Shown here piece by piece: positions 25,631-37,966 of a stretch of DNA of 64,000 nt. This DNA comes from Collinsella intestinalis DSM 13280 (GTDB lineage: Bacteria; Actinomycetota; Coriobacteriia; Coriobacteriales; Coriobacteriaceae). The position numbers were made by a program, and so were the translations under genes. The notes beneath the pieces are model-generated. The model made no database searches. It was not told where the DNA came from and worked only from the letters and a program-made list of their open reading frames with translations. Numbering within the stretch: the first letter of the stretch is position 1; the number at the start of each line of letters is the position of its first letter. The stretch is taken from positions 750,086-814,085 of the forward strand of contig NZ_GG692710.1 of assembly GCF_000156175.1 (NCBI RefSeq), written 5' to 3'.

Positions 25631-26518
25631 CTAGCCGACGGACTTGAAGCCGTAGCCGATGGCCTCGTTCACGTCGGTGATGATGAGCATCGCGTCGGCA
25701 TCGTGCTCGTAAACGATGGTCTTGATGATCGAGATCTCGCGACGGGAAAGCACGAAGAACAGGACCGGACGGTCCTTCTTGGTCCAGGAACCCTGAGCCA
25801 TCAGGCGCGTGCATCCGCGGTCCATGGCATGCAGGATGTCGTGCTCGATATCCTCGAAATGGTCGGAGATGATGAATGCGGCGCGCTGGGTGTTGCCGCC
25901 GTCGACGACCATATCCACTACATAGCCCATGAGCACCATGGACAGGGCTGCGTACAATGCGTTGGCAACCGAGAACACCGGCGCCGACGCCGCACACACC
26001 GCCACGTCGATCGCCATGACCGTGGCGCCCACGGGCAGGGAGCTCTTGCGAGCGATGATCTGGCCGATGGTATCCGACCCACCCGTGTTGGCGCCGCAGC
26101 GGAACACCAGGCCGTAACCGATGCCCGACACGATGCCGCCCCACAGCGCCGAAAGCATGATGTCCTCATGCTGCAGGTGCAGGACGAACGGGGCGAACAG
26201 GTCGGTGAAGAAGCCGAAGAGCACAAAACCGGTGACGGTCTGCACGACGTACTTGAGGCCACCGGAGCGCACCACCACAAGCAGCAGCAGCGCGTTCATG
26301 ACGATGGTCTGTATACCGACGGGCAGGCTGATGCCGGCCCTACGGCCGAGCTCGGCGATGATGGTTGCAAGACCGGTGAGCCCGCCTGCCGCGAGACCGT
26401 TGGGAATCATGAACACGTCCGTGGCGAACGCAGCGATGGCGCAACCGAGCATGATGGCCGGCAGGTCACGCATGAATTGAGATTGAATGATGCGGTTGAT
26501 GTCGATACGCCGTGCCAT
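25631..26518 (-). CDS. YitT-family membrane protein (DUF161 + DUF2179)
   Basis: A 295-residue protein; ATG 26518 with GCGGAG upstream, just after the prfB stop. Five or six helices in the first ~200 residues (FMIPNGLAAGGLTGLATII, FRCGANTGGSDTIGQII) belong to the YitT/DUF161 permease-like family. The C-terminal ~90 residues are the cytoplasmic DUF2179 domain (DRGCTRLMAQGSWTKKDRPVLFFVLSRREI). Function is unknown in most species. Gene order places it inside the prfB-ftsE unit. Confidence 0.88.
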   Translation of the reverse strand: MARRIDINRIIQSQFMRDLPAIMLGCAIAAFATDVFMIPNGLAAGGLTGLATIIAELGRRAGISLPVGIQTIVMNALLLLVVVRSGGLKYVVQTVTGFVLFGFFTDLFAPFVLHLQHEDIMLSALWGGIVSGIGYGLVFRCGANTGGSDTIGQIIARKSSLPVGATVMAIDVAVCAASAPVFSVANALYAALSMVLMGYVVDMVVDGGNTQRAAFIISDHFEDIEHDILHAMDRGCTRLMAQGSWTKKDRPVLFFVLSRREISIIKTIVYEHDADAMLIITDVNEAIGYGFKSVG

Positions 26519-26523
26519 GTGCC

Positions 26524-27656
26524 CTACTCCGCCTGCTCGGTTGCCCAACGGTGATACCCGATGATGAACGGGTCCAGGTCGCCATCCTCCAGCACGCCGT
26601 CGACGTTACTCGTCTCCACGCCGCAGCGCAGGTCCTTCACCATCTGATACGGATACAGGACGTAGCTGCGAATCTGGTTGCCAAAGCCGATCTCAGTCTT
26701 GGGACCTCGAATCTCGTCGAGCGTGTCCTCGCGCTTCTGCAGTTCGAGCTCGTAGAGGCGAGCCTTCAGGATCTGCATGCACGCGGCCTTGTTCTGAATC
26801 TGGCTGCGCTCGTTTTGACAGGTGACCACGATGCCCGTGGGGATGTGCGTCACGCGGACCGCGGAGTCGGTGGTGTTGACGCCCTGGCCACCGGGGCCAC
26901 TCGCATGGTAGACGTCCACACGAATATCGTCGGGCGCAACCTCGATCTGGATGTCATCGGGAAGAACGGGAATGACCTCGACGCCGGCGAAGGTGGTCTG
27001 GCGGCGCTTCTTGGCATCCGTGGGGCTGATGCGCACCAGGCGGTGCACACCGGCCTCAGCGCGAAGCATGCCGAACGCGTCCTTGCCCTCGACCGTGATG
27101 GTGGCTCGGTCGATACCGATGACTTCGGCGGCGGGGCAATCGTTGACCGTGACCTTCCAACCGCGGCGGGCGCAGTACTTCATGTACATCTTGAACAGCA
27201 TGAAGGTCCAATCCTGGGCCTCCAGGCCACCCTGCCCGGGCTTGATGGACAGAATCGCGCTGCCATGGTCGAATTCACCGGTGAACCAGCTGGAGAGCTC
27301 CATCTCATCGATGGAGTGCGTGAGTTCGGCAGCGGCCTCGGTGGCCTCGGCGACGAATTCAGCGCCGCCCTCCTCCCCCATCTCCTCGGCGAGCTCGAGG
27401 GCGGCGCGGGCGTCGGACAGGCGCTCACGCGCGCCATCCACAAGCGCCACGTCACCCTTCACCTGGGCGAGCTCGGCCATGTGCGCGCGAGCCGCATCGG
27501 CATCGTCCCAAAAACCGGGGGCGGCGCTCGCCTGCTCCAATTCGCCCACGCGGCCGCGGGCCTCATCGATGTGCAGATATGCCTCGACCTCGGTAAGGCG
27601 CGCCTCGAGGGCGTCCAGATCGGCGGGGGTCACAACGCTGCGGCTCTCATCGGCCA

Positions 27657-27657
<1 letters not shown>
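26524..27657 (-). CDS. prfB: Peptide chain release factor 2 with SPT recognition tripeptide
   Basis: A 377-residue class I release factor. The catalytic GGQ is at 256-258 (SGPGGQGVNTTDSAVR). At the stop-codon recognition site, where RF2 normally has SPF, it reads VRISPTDAKKRRQTTF: Ser211-Pro-Thr213, with codons AGC-CCC-ACG (27019-27027). RF1 normally has PxT. The surrounding sequence, length and lack of a separate RF1-type motif keep it in RF2. There is no programmed +1 frameshift: the frame is open from ATG. Its ATG overlaps the secA stop by one base (TAATG). Confidence 0.93.
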
Positions 27658-30641
<2,984 letters not shown>

Positions 30642-30848
30642 TTGGTTTCCTCTTCACGATGACCCATACACACGCACACGGAGCATCCGCATGCTGCTAT
30701 GCATGGGGCATAGACACAATTAAGGAAACTTTAGCCAAATGGAACGCATACTATGCGCAAGATATACGTCCTCACAGGGAAACTATCTCCGTAGCGCTTA
30801 TGGCCCCTCGAACGCCCGCGTCGTAGCACATGTCTCGCGCACATATAT

Positions 30849-30888
30849 GCATAAAGCCCCGCACCCAAACGGGCACGGGGCTTTATGC
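30849..30888. terminator. Terminator hairpin after rpmE
   Basis: GCATAAAGCCCCG (30849-30861) pairs with CGGGGCTTTATGC (30876-30888); CUUU lies within the descending stem, as in many compact bidirectional terminators. The remaining 200 bases before secA hold its promoter region and no gene. Confidence 0.75.
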
Positions 30889-30909
30889 GTACGTCATGCC
30901 AGACGAAAG

Positions 30910-31341
30910 CTACTCGGCAGCAGCCTCGGTCTCGACCTCGGCCTCAGCGGCGGTCTCCTCGACAGGAGCCTCCTCGGCCTTCTTGGCGGCCTCAGCGGCA
31001 GCCTTCTTCTCGTACTCAGCGGCACGCTTGGCCTTCTCGGCAAGCTTGGCCTCGCGCTCGGCAGCCTTCTTGGCAGCGGCCTCCTCGGCAGCGGCCTGCT
31101 TGGCGGCCTTCTTGGCGGCCTCGCGCTCGAGGGCGGCCTGAGCGGCGCCACCGAACTTGTCGGCGAAGCGCTGGACGCGTCCACCGGTGTCGACGAACTT
31201 CTGCTGGCCGGTGTAGAACGGGTGGCACTCGTTGCAGAGCTCGACCTGGATCTCGGACTTGGTGGAATGGGTCTTGAAGGTGTTGCCGCAGCTGCAGCGC
31301 ACCGTGCACTCCACATACTCGGGATGGATGCCAGACTTCAT
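30910..31341 (-). CDS. rpmE: 50S ribosomal protein L31 with long charged C-terminal tail
   Basis: A 143-residue protein, twice the normal ~70. Residues 1-68 are standard zinc-type L31: [22 protein letters not shown], then [24 protein letters not shown], with four cysteines. Residues ~69-143 are an Ala/Lys/Glu heptad-like stretch ([20 protein letters not shown]) ending in an acidic run; it probably forms a single alpha-helix. A monocistronic unit with its own terminator and a leader with two hairpins. Confidence 0.95.
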   Translation of the reverse strand: MKSGIHPEYVECTVRCSCGNTFKTHSTKSEIQVELCNECHPFYTGQQKFVDTGGRVQRFADKFGGAAQAALEREAAKKAAKQAAAEEAAAKKAAEREAKLAEKAKRAAEYEKKAAAEAAKKAEEAPVEETAAEAEVETEAAAE

Positions 31342-31364
31342 GGCAGGGCTCCTCTTCTGGTCGC

Positions 31365-31414
31365 GTCCTGGTTACCGACCAGGACAAAGGGGTGACTTGG
31401 TTTCCGACCAAGTC
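31365..31414 (-). promoter_or_regulatory. Tandem matched hairpins in the rpmE leader
   Basis: Two 21-base hairpins, 8 bases apart: GTCCTGGT-loop-ACCAGGAC (31365-31385) and GACTTGGT-loop-ACCAAGTC (31394-31414). On the rpmE strand both present (C/T)TGGTCGG(A/T)AACCA(A/G) with five-base loops CGGAA and CGGTA. The proximal one lies ~20 bases upstream of the start codon. TTGACA near 31426 on the minus strand may be the -35. Candidate protein-binding leader. Confidence 0.6.
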
Positions 31415-31451
31415 AAAATATCTTGTCAATGCTACCACACCGACAAGGAAA

Positions 31452-31482
31452 GGGGACGGGTGCACAAAAGCACCACGTCCCC
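31452..31482 (-). terminator. Terminator hairpin after gltA
   Basis: GGGGACG (31452-31458) pairs with CGTCCCC (31476-31482), and GGTGC with GCACC inside it; TTTCCTT follows on the minus strand. GGGGACGGGTGCA recurs at 36522-36534. Confidence 0.65.
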
Positions 31483-31503
31483 AATTCGGCAGACGACGCG
31501 TCC

Positions 31504-32952
31504 CTATCCCGCGATACAGCCGCGGTACTTGGCGCGCTTGTCCAGCGGAATGTACTCACCGGACTCGAGCACCGAGCGATATGCCGGACGGATGATGCGG
31601 TGAGCGCAAATGAGCTCCTCCATGCGGTGGGCAGCCCAGCCCGCGGTACGGGCGACGGCGAACAGCGGCGTGAACATGGCCTCGGGAATTCCAAGCATCT
31701 TGTAGATGAAACCGGTGTACAAGTCGATGTTCGCGCAGATGGGCTTGGTGGTGCCGCGGACATCGACCATCACCTGGGGCGCGAGCTTCTCGATGCGCTC
31801 AATGAGCTCGAACTCCGCCCCCATGCCCTTGGCGTTCGCAAGGCCGCGGGCGTAGCGCTTGCACAGCACCGCACGCGGGTCGGAAAGCGTGTAGACCGCG
31901 TGTCCCATGCCGTAGATGAGGCCGCTGCCGTCGAACGCCTGGCGGCGCAGGATCTTTTCGAGATAGGCAGCCAGCTCGTCTTCGTTCTCCCAGTCACCAA
32001 CGTTGGCGCGGATGTCCTCGTGCATCGCCATGACCTTGGCGTTGGCGCCGCCATGGCGCGGGCCCTTGAGCGAGCCGATCGCCGCGGCATAAGCGGAATA
32101 GGCATCCGTTCCGGAACTCGAAAGCACGCGGCAGGCGAAGGTGGAGTTGTTGCCACCGCCATGCTCCGCGTGAAGCATGAGCATGACGTCGAGAAGCATG
32201 GCATCTTCACGCGTGTAACCGTCCTCGCCGCGCAGGATCTGCAAGATCGCCTCGGCGGTCGAAAAACCCGCCTCGGGAATGGGGACAGACGCGCGTTTGC
32301 CGCTCACCTGGGCGCTATGGAAGGTCTGCGCGAACGCAGCCAGACGCGGCAAACGGGACAGCAGCGAGATCGCGACGTCGACCTCATGTTCGGGCGTGAT
32401 GTTGTCGGGGTCTGCATCAAACGCGTACAGCAACAGAACGGCGCGCTGGAGCGCATTCATGATCGAGGGACTCACTGTGGTGATCGGGAACTGACGAACG
32501 AATTCGCTCGACAGGTGACGATAGGCACCGAGGCGGCCGTTGAAATCATCGAGTTCCTCGGCAGTCGGAAGCTCGCCGGTGATGAGTAGGTAGGCGACCT
32601 CCTCGTAGCCAAAGCGGCCCTCGGCCTGCGCATTGGTGATGAGATCCTCGATGTCGTAGCCGCGCAGGATCAGATGACCCTCATCGGGCACGACTTTCCC
32701 ATCGACGCGCTTGTAGCCATGGACATCGGAGATGCGCGTGAGACCGGCAACGACGCCGGACCCGTCGACATTTCGCAGGCCGCGCTTGACGTCGTAGGCG
32801 TGGAAGATATCCTCACCGTATTCCTCCGAGGGAATGTCGTGATACAGGCGCTCGGACGCCCCGTCCACACGACGGCTCGCCTCGTAGTCGAGGACGAGGC
32901 GACTCAAGTGATCGTCAAAGCGATAGTAGATGTTATGCGCGTCGTAGGACAT
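31504..32952 (-). CDS. gltA: Citrate synthase
   Basis: A 482-residue citrate/2-methylcitrate synthase; ATG 32952 with AAGAAGGAGC upstream. Catalytic blocks: MLHAEHGGGNNSTF and YGMGHAVYTLSDPRA (active-site histidines) and the C-terminal KYRGCI. Condenses acetyl-CoA with oxaloacetate. It has the longer N-terminal form (~480 residues) seen in some anaerobes. No other TCA gene is adjacent; in a coriobacterium it probably feeds 2-oxoglutarate and glutamate synthesis. Confidence 0.93.
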   Translation of the reverse strand: MSYDAHNIYYRFDDHLSRLVLDYEASRRVDGASERLYHDIPSEEYGEDIFHAYDVKRGLRNVDGSGVVAGLTRISDVHGYKRVDGKVVPDEGHLILRGYDIEDLITNAQAEGRFGYEEVAYLLITGELPTAEELDDFNGRLGAYRHLSSEFVRQFPITTVSPSIMNALQRAVLLLYAFDADPDNITPEHEVDVAISLLSRLPRLAAFAQTFHSAQVSGKRASVPIPEAGFSTAEAILQILRGEDGYTREDAMLLDVMLMLHAEHGGGNNSTFACRVLSSSGTDAYSAYAAAIGSLKGPRHGGANAKVMAMHEDIRANVGDWENEDELAAYLEKILRRQAFDGSGLIYGMGHAVYTLSDPRAVLCKRYARGLANAKGMGAEFELIERIEKLAPQVMVDVRGTTKPICANIDLYTGFIYKMLGIPEAMFTPLFAVARTAGWAAHRMEELICAHRIIRPAYRSVLESGEYIPLDKRAKYRGCIAG

Positions 32953-33059
32953 GGGGCTCCTTCTTTGACGAGCGCCCCGGCACGCGGCCGGGGCGGGCTG
33001 AACGAGTCTGGCGCAGCGAGCCGACGGATGGAGCAATGCCCATCCCGCGGCACATGCCG

Positions 33060-33347
33060 CTACAGGCGGTACATGAATTGGAAGACGTCCTCGCGCTGCA
33101 TCTCGACCGTCACGCCGAGTGTCTCACCGGCGGAAACAAGCTCCTCCTGGAGCTGCGTGAAATCGAGCGTCGCGCTGGAAACGTCCGCGAGAAGCGTCAT
33201 GGTGAAGATATCCTCGATGATGCTCTGGGTGATATCGCGAATATCCACGTTCGCCTCGGAGAGGATGCTCGTCACACCGGCGACGATCCCAGGGCGGTTC
33301 TTGCCAAGGACGGTGATGACCACGCGGCTGGAAGGTGTCTCTGTCAT
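33060..33347 (-). CDS. ACT-domain protein (UPF0237 family)
   Basis: A 95-residue single ACT domain; ATG 33347 with AAAGGACC upstream. Sequence VVITVLGKNRPGIVAGVTSILSEANVDIRDITQSIIEDIFTM is diagnostic. ACT domains bind amino acids as regulators. In many bacteria the next gene is the UPF0210 partner; here it is absent and citrate synthase follows 107 bases downstream. Confidence 0.92.
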   Translation of the reverse strand: MTETPSSRVVITVLGKNRPGIVAGVTSILSEANVDIRDITQSIIEDIFTMTLLADVSSATLDFTQLQEELVSAGETLGVTVEMQREDVFQFMYRL

Positions 33348-33491
33348 GAGGGGGTCCTTTCGAACGATGTGAGGCGGCGCAATCGACCTTGTGGTGAAGC
33401 GCACTCCATTGCGATGCAGTGCTCCTAGTCTATCCGATTTCGCCTCCGACCACGTACAATCCACGGTCGAGGGGGCGAAGGCTCTCGCCCG

Positions 33492-34292
33492 TTACAGAGA
33501 TTCGAGAACGCGTCGCATCTCGGACTGCACCGCATGCTCGACATTGCTGCCGATCACGCGATCTGCCACGGCACGCAAGGCGGGTCTTCCGTTCGCCATC
33601 GCACAGCCCGTCCCCACAAAGCGGATGATCTCATAGTCGTTCATCGCGTCGCCGAACGCCATGACCTCGGACGCATCGATACCGTGATACTCCATGACCT
33701 GGGCGATGCCCGATGCCTTCGATATGCCTGGCTGCATGGCGTCGATGTAGGAACTACCCGAGGGGGCGAACGTGAAAAGGCCACCGAGCTCGCGCTGGAG
33801 CACGTAGGCGTTGTCCATCACGTTGCCGTCATCGCAGAAGATACTCGCTTTGATGATGCTCACCTGCGGCGAGGGCAGCTCGTAGATACGCTCGACATTG
33901 GGCAGGTCCTTATCGACTTCGCGCACGAACTTGTCCTCATCGTCGAGAAGATAGGACTTGGTCCGGTCGAACAGCGCCAGGTGCATGTTGGGGAACATGG
34001 CGACCGTCTTGGCGAGCCGACGAATCGCAAGGTGCGAATAGACCTCGCGATCGATCTGTACGCCATCGGCAAAGACCTGGGCGCCGTTGGACGCGACAAA
34101 ATCCATACGGTCCTTCACCGGAGAGAAAAAATCGCAGAGGCGATCGTACCGGCGCCCGGAGCTCGCGACGAAACGCACGCCGCGCCCCCTCAGGGCGAGG
34201 ATGAGGTCGAACGTCTCCGGCGGCACTTGGCCGTTTTCGTCGAGGAGCGTGCCATCCATATCGGAGGCGATGAGTTTTATCTTGCTGGCCAT
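33492..34292 (-). CDS. HAD-superfamily (Cof-type) phosphatase
   Basis: A 266-residue cytoplasmic hydrolase; ATG 34292 with GGGAGG eight bases upstream. Motif I SDMDGTLLDENG, motif II FVASSGRR, a conserved Lys in ISKASGIAQV, and GDAMNDYEI as motif IV. The IIB cap marks the Cof/YbiV type, which dephosphorylates sugar phosphates, PLP or FMN. Substrate is not predictable. Confidence 0.9.
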   Translation of the reverse strand: MASKIKLIASDMDGTLLDENGQVPPETFDLILALRGRGVRFVASSGRRYDRLCDFFSPVKDRMDFVASNGAQVFADGVQIDREVYSHLAIRRLAKTVAMFPNMHLALFDRTKSYLLDDEDKFVREVDKDLPNVERIYELPSPQVSIIKASIFCDDGNVMDNAYVLQRELGGLFTFAPSGSSYIDAMQPGISKASGIAQVMEYHGIDASEVMAFGDAMNDYEIIRFVGTGCAMANGRPALRAVADRVIGSNVEHAVQSEMRRVLESL

Positions 34293-34461
34293 ACGTGTGA
34301 CCTCCCAAAATATCGGCAGGTCCGCGCGTCGGCAGACGCAATCGCACGGATCCTGCGGCTTCACCTTAGGGTACCCAGTCGGCCACGTCGCAAGCAGCCC
34401 CCATCAAAGGAGCTTCAAACCGAGGGCAGCTCAGGACGCTCGCTCAGGGCGCTTCAATCCC

Positions 34462-36303
34462 CTATGCGTACTGGAACCTGGTCACGTCGAACATGCCCTC
34501 GGGCCTGATGCGCAGGGTGGGAATGACGGGCAGCGGCAGGAAGATCATGCCCATGATCGGGTCGAGTGGAGGCTCGATGCCCATCGCGCGGGCCGCCCCC
34601 ATGAAGGAATCGTGCTCGCGGGCGACTTCTTCCGCCGTCTTATCGCTCATGAGGCCGCCGAGCGGCAGGTCGATCTTGGCGACGACCTCGCCGTCCCGCA
34701 CGAGAACGAAGCCGCCTTGCCCCACGGCCTCGACAGCCGCGAGCATGTCCGCCGGGTTGTCTCCCACCACGCAGACATTATGCGAATCGTGTCCGATGGT
34801 GCTCGCGATGGCCCCGCCCGTGATGGTAAAACCGCGCACCCAACCTTGGCCGATGTGCTTTCCCGCCAGCCCCGCGCCCGCAGGCCCGCCGCCGTCCACG
34901 CCGGCCCCTTGTGCCGCGACGCCGCGGCCATGACGCTCAATGAGCATGATGCGGCGTAGACCCTCATCCGTTTCCGGATGCGCCGTGCCGGTGACGGCGT
35001 TGCCGGGAAGCACGTCGATGACGGCCTCGCCGGGGCGGAATTCATAGGAAAAGACGTCGAGCGAGAGCTTGGGCAGATGGACGGTATCGCGCAGGCGGCC
35101 CTCCAGCTCAAGCAGGCCGCAGCGCGAGTCAACCGGGGCGACGCGTCCCACAAAGGCGCCGTCCTCGGCGACGAGCTCACCCGCACTGTACACGCGATGC
35201 GGCGGCTCGGTGAACGAGAGGTCGTCGAGCAGCAGGATGTCGGCGCGCTTGCCCGGGGCGATCGAGCCGCGGCGGACCTGCGCGCACAGCGTGCCGTGGT
35301 CGAGGCCGAAGACGTCCGCCGTGGAGAGCGTCGCCATGGAGATGGCGATCACCGGGTCGATCCCCTCCTCGACCGCCACGCGGCAAGCGTTATCAATCAT
35401 GCCGATATTGAGCGCGTCCGAGGGGGCGCGATCGTCCGTCGCAAAACAGCAGCGACGCGCGAGCGCGGGGTTCTCGAGGATGATCGGAGCGAGGCTGGCG
35501 AGGTCGTGGCTGCAGGTGCCCTCGCGAAGCATCACGTACATGCCGCGGGAGAGCTCGTCGAGCGCCTCCTCCACCCCCGTGTTCTCGTGGTCGGCGATGA
35601 CACCGGCCGCGACATAGGCGTTGAGGTCGTTGCCCGCCGTCATGGGCGCGTGACCGTCCACCTGGCCGGAGACGGTCTGCGCGCCGACCGCGATGCGGCG
35701 GCACGTCTCCTCGTCGGCGCCAAAGACCCCGGGGAGGTTCATCATCTCGCCCAGGCCGAAGATCGCGCCGCGATGTTCGTCCGTGAAGGCCCGCATATCC
35801 GCCGCAGTAATGACCGCACCCGCCTGCTCGTCGGGAAGGGCGGGGACACAGGAGGGCATCATGAACTTAATGTCGAGCGGCGCGCGCGAGGCGTCCTCAA
35901 TCATGAACGCAAGGCCGTCGAGGCCGCACACGTTGGCGATCTCGTGGCTGTCGGCGATGGCGGTGGTGGTGCCGCGGGCGAGGGCCATGCGGGCATACTC
36001 AGCCGGGCGGATATTCGAGCTCTCGATATGCAGGTGGCCATCGATGAAGCCAGGGGCGAGGTAACGGCCCTGGCAGTCGACGACGCGCATCGCCTCCCAT
36101 GCGGGAACGGAGGCGTCCTCGCAATCGCGACCCTCGAACAGCACGCCCGCGATGCAACCGGACTTCACCGCAACCTGTCCGCGCGCCACGCGCAAGCGAT
36201 ACACATCGACGATGCGCGCATTCACGAACACAAGGTCCGCCGGCGCACGGCCCTCGGCCACATCGATCAAAGCCTGCATGAGTTTGACCAGATCGGGTTC
36301 CAT
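34462..36303 (-). CDS. ade: Adenine deaminase (AdeC type)
   Basis: A 613-residue amidohydrolase converting adenine to hypoxanthine in purine salvage. Metal motif GFIDGHLHIESSN, then DSHEIANVCG, DGHAP, EGTCSHDL and DDRAPSD, ending with the domain containing GHDSHNVCVVGDN, all in AdeC order. Compared with the family there is a Gly/Ala-rich insert (VAAQGAGVDGGGPAGAGLAG) near residue 480. Metal is probably Fe or Mn. Monocistronic, between the HAD and tyrS genes. Confidence 0.94.
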   Translation of the reverse strand: MEPDLVKLMQALIDVAEGRAPADLVFVNARIVDVYRLRVARGQVAVKSGCIAGVLFEGRDCEDASVPAWEAMRVVDCQGRYLAPGFIDGHLHIESSNIRPAEYARMALARGTTTAIADSHEIANVCGLDGLAFMIEDASRAPLDIKFMMPSCVPALPDEQAGAVITAADMRAFTDEHRGAIFGLGEMMNLPGVFGADEETCRRIAVGAQTVSGQVDGHAPMTAGNDLNAYVAAGVIADHENTGVEEALDELSRGMYVMLREGTCSHDLASLAPIILENPALARRCCFATDDRAPSDALNIGMIDNACRVAVEEGIDPVIAISMATLSTADVFGLDHGTLCAQVRRGSIAPGKRADILLLDDLSFTEPPHRVYSAGELVAEDGAFVGRVAPVDSRCGLLELEGRLRDTVHLPKLSLDVFSYEFRPGEAVIDVLPGNAVTGTAHPETDEGLRRIMLIERHGRGVAAQGAGVDGGGPAGAGLAGKHIGQGWVRGFTITGGAIASTIGHDSHNVCVVGDNPADMLAAVEAVGQGGFVLVRDGEVVAKIDLPLGGLMSDKTAEEVAREHDSFMGAARAMGIEPPLDPIMGMIFLPLPVIPTLRIRPEGMFDVTRFQYA

Positions 36304-36552
36304 ATCACGGCACCTGCCCTTCGCGCGCGTTCACATTTCACCCATGGTACCCACGCGCGCCCAATCGAAACGCACAAGAGGACCCGGCCAGCCGATTACC
36401 GGCCAGATCCCGTCACCGGCCCGCCATTGGCTCCCGCCCGTCATCGGAACCGAAGACGAATGGCCGCATTTCACAGAAAAAGGCCGGCCGGGAAACCGAT
36501 CGACCTTTTGAATGTGCAATTTGCACCCGTCCCCTTTTACACAGGGCGGAGC
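36304..36552. other. Intergenic region between ade and tyrS
   Basis: A 249-bp stretch without a gene. TGCACCCGTCCCC at 36522-36534 is the inverse of the 13-base start of the gltA terminator. No riboswitch recognised. Confidence 0.4.
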
Positions 36553-37767
36553 TTAGACCAGGCGGGCGAACTTGCGCTTGCCGACCTGCAGGACCGTGCC
36601 GGGTTTGAGGGTCGCGGGGTCCACGTTGTAGGTCTTGGGCGCGATGGCCTCACCGTCGAGCTTGACGCCGCCGCCGTCGATGTCGCGACGAGCCTGACCG
36701 GCGCTCGGGACCAGACCGGCAGCCTGCAACACGGCGGGCAGGTACACGAGACCCTCGTCATTGACGGAGATCTCGACGGAAACCTCGGCAATGTCGGTGG
36801 GCAGGTCGTGATTCTTGTGAACGCGATCGAACTCGGCCTCGGCCGCCACGGCGTCCTCGGCGGAGTGATAGGTGGTCACCAAATCACGGCCAAGAGCGCG
36901 CTTGAGCTCGTAGGGGTTGGCGGAGCCGTCGGCCAGCGCGGCATCGATGGCGTCGACCTCGGCGGGCGCGAGCGAGCTTGCCAGGCGATAGTACTTGCCG
37001 ATCATCTCGTCCGGAATCGACATGGTCTTACCGAACATATCGGCCGGCGCATCGGTGAGGCCGATGTAGTTGCCGTAGGACTTGGACATCTTGCGGGTGC
37101 CATCGGTGCCCTCGAGCAGCGGCATGGTAAGCGCGATCTGCGGCTCCATGCCCATCTTCTCCATGAGCTCACGGCCGGCGAGGAGGTTGAAAAGCTGGTC
37201 GCTGCCGCCCATCTCGACGTCGGCCTCGATCTTGACCGAGTCGTACGCCTGCATGATGGGGTACAGGAACTCGTGCAGCGCGATGGGCGTCTGGGACTGA
37301 TAGCGCTTGGTAAAGTCATCGCGCTCGAGAATGCGGGCGACGGTGAACTTGGAGGCGATAGAGAGGAGCTCCTTGAGGTCCATGGGGAACATCCAGTCAC
37401 CGTTGTGGACGATGGTCGTCTTCTCGGGGTCGAGGATCTTCATGGCCTGGGAGACGTAAGTCGCGGCGTTGGCCTCGACCTCCTCCTGGGTGAGCTGCGG
37501 GCGCGTGGAGTTCTTGCCGGACGGGTCGCCGATGGTGGCGGTGCCGTTGCCGATGATGAGGGTCACACGGTGGCCGAGGTCCTGGAACTGGCGCATCTTG
37601 CGCAGCGGGACGGCATGGCCGAGGTGAAGGTCCGGGCTCGTGGGGTCGACGCCCAGCTTGATGTTGAGCGGCACGCCGCGCTCGAGCTTCTTCTTGAGGT
37701 CGGCCTCGGGCACGATCTTGGAAGCGCCAGAGGTGATGATGCGCATTTGCTCGTCTACGGGCAACAT
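36553..37767 (-). CDS. tyrS: Tyrosyl-tRNA synthetase
   Basis: A 404-residue class I synthetase. ATG 37767 preferred (AAAGG eight bases upstream) over GTG 37776. HIGH motif PDLHLGHAVPL, tyrosine pocket VEMGGSDQLFNLLAGRE, KMSKS loop GTRKMSKSYGN, and a C-terminal S4-like RNA-binding domain (DIDGGGVKLDG). No T-box leader was found in the 200 bases upstream. Confidence 0.96.
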   Translation of the reverse strand: MLPVDEQMRIITSGASKIVPEADLKKKLERGVPLNIKLGVDPTSPDLHLGHAVPLRKMRQFQDLGHRVTLIIGNGTATIGDPSGKNSTRPQLTQEEVEANAATYVSQAMKILDPEKTTIVHNGDWMFPMDLKELLSIASKFTVARILERDDFTKRYQSQTPIALHEFLYPIMQAYDSVKIEADVEMGGSDQLFNLLAGRELMEKMGMEPQIALTMPLLEGTDGTRKMSKSYGNYIGLTDAPADMFGKTMSIPDEMIGKYYRLASSLAPAEVDAIDAALADGSANPYELKRALGRDLVTTYHSAEDAVAAEAEFDRVHKNHDLPTDIAEVSVEISVNDEGLVYLPAVLQAAGLVPSAGQARRDIDGGGVKLDGEAIAPKTYNVDPATLKPGTVLQVGKRKFARLV

Positions 37768-37966
37768 GAGATGCACCTTTCCTGGAGGGTCATAGCACCC
37801 TCGCCGCGACCGCGCCCGGATGGCGCGAACGGGCGGTGCTGAGAAACGACAGATTAGTTAAGTTTAGCCGAACTGAACGAGCGTCTGCAATCACCCGTGA
37901 CACGAGCGCCCACGCCTGCGCCGGGCACATCATGCGACGCCGACCCCATCACGGGCGGCACCGTCG

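Noticed and set aside
34978-37842. A 954-codon plus-strand frame across ade and tyrS
   Set aside because: Crosses two conserved minus-strand genes; composition is that of a shadow frame.
37768-37966. T-box leader upstream of tyrS
   Set aside because: No AGGGUGGNACCGCG-type T-box sequence or antiterminator found; only a short hairpin near the start.
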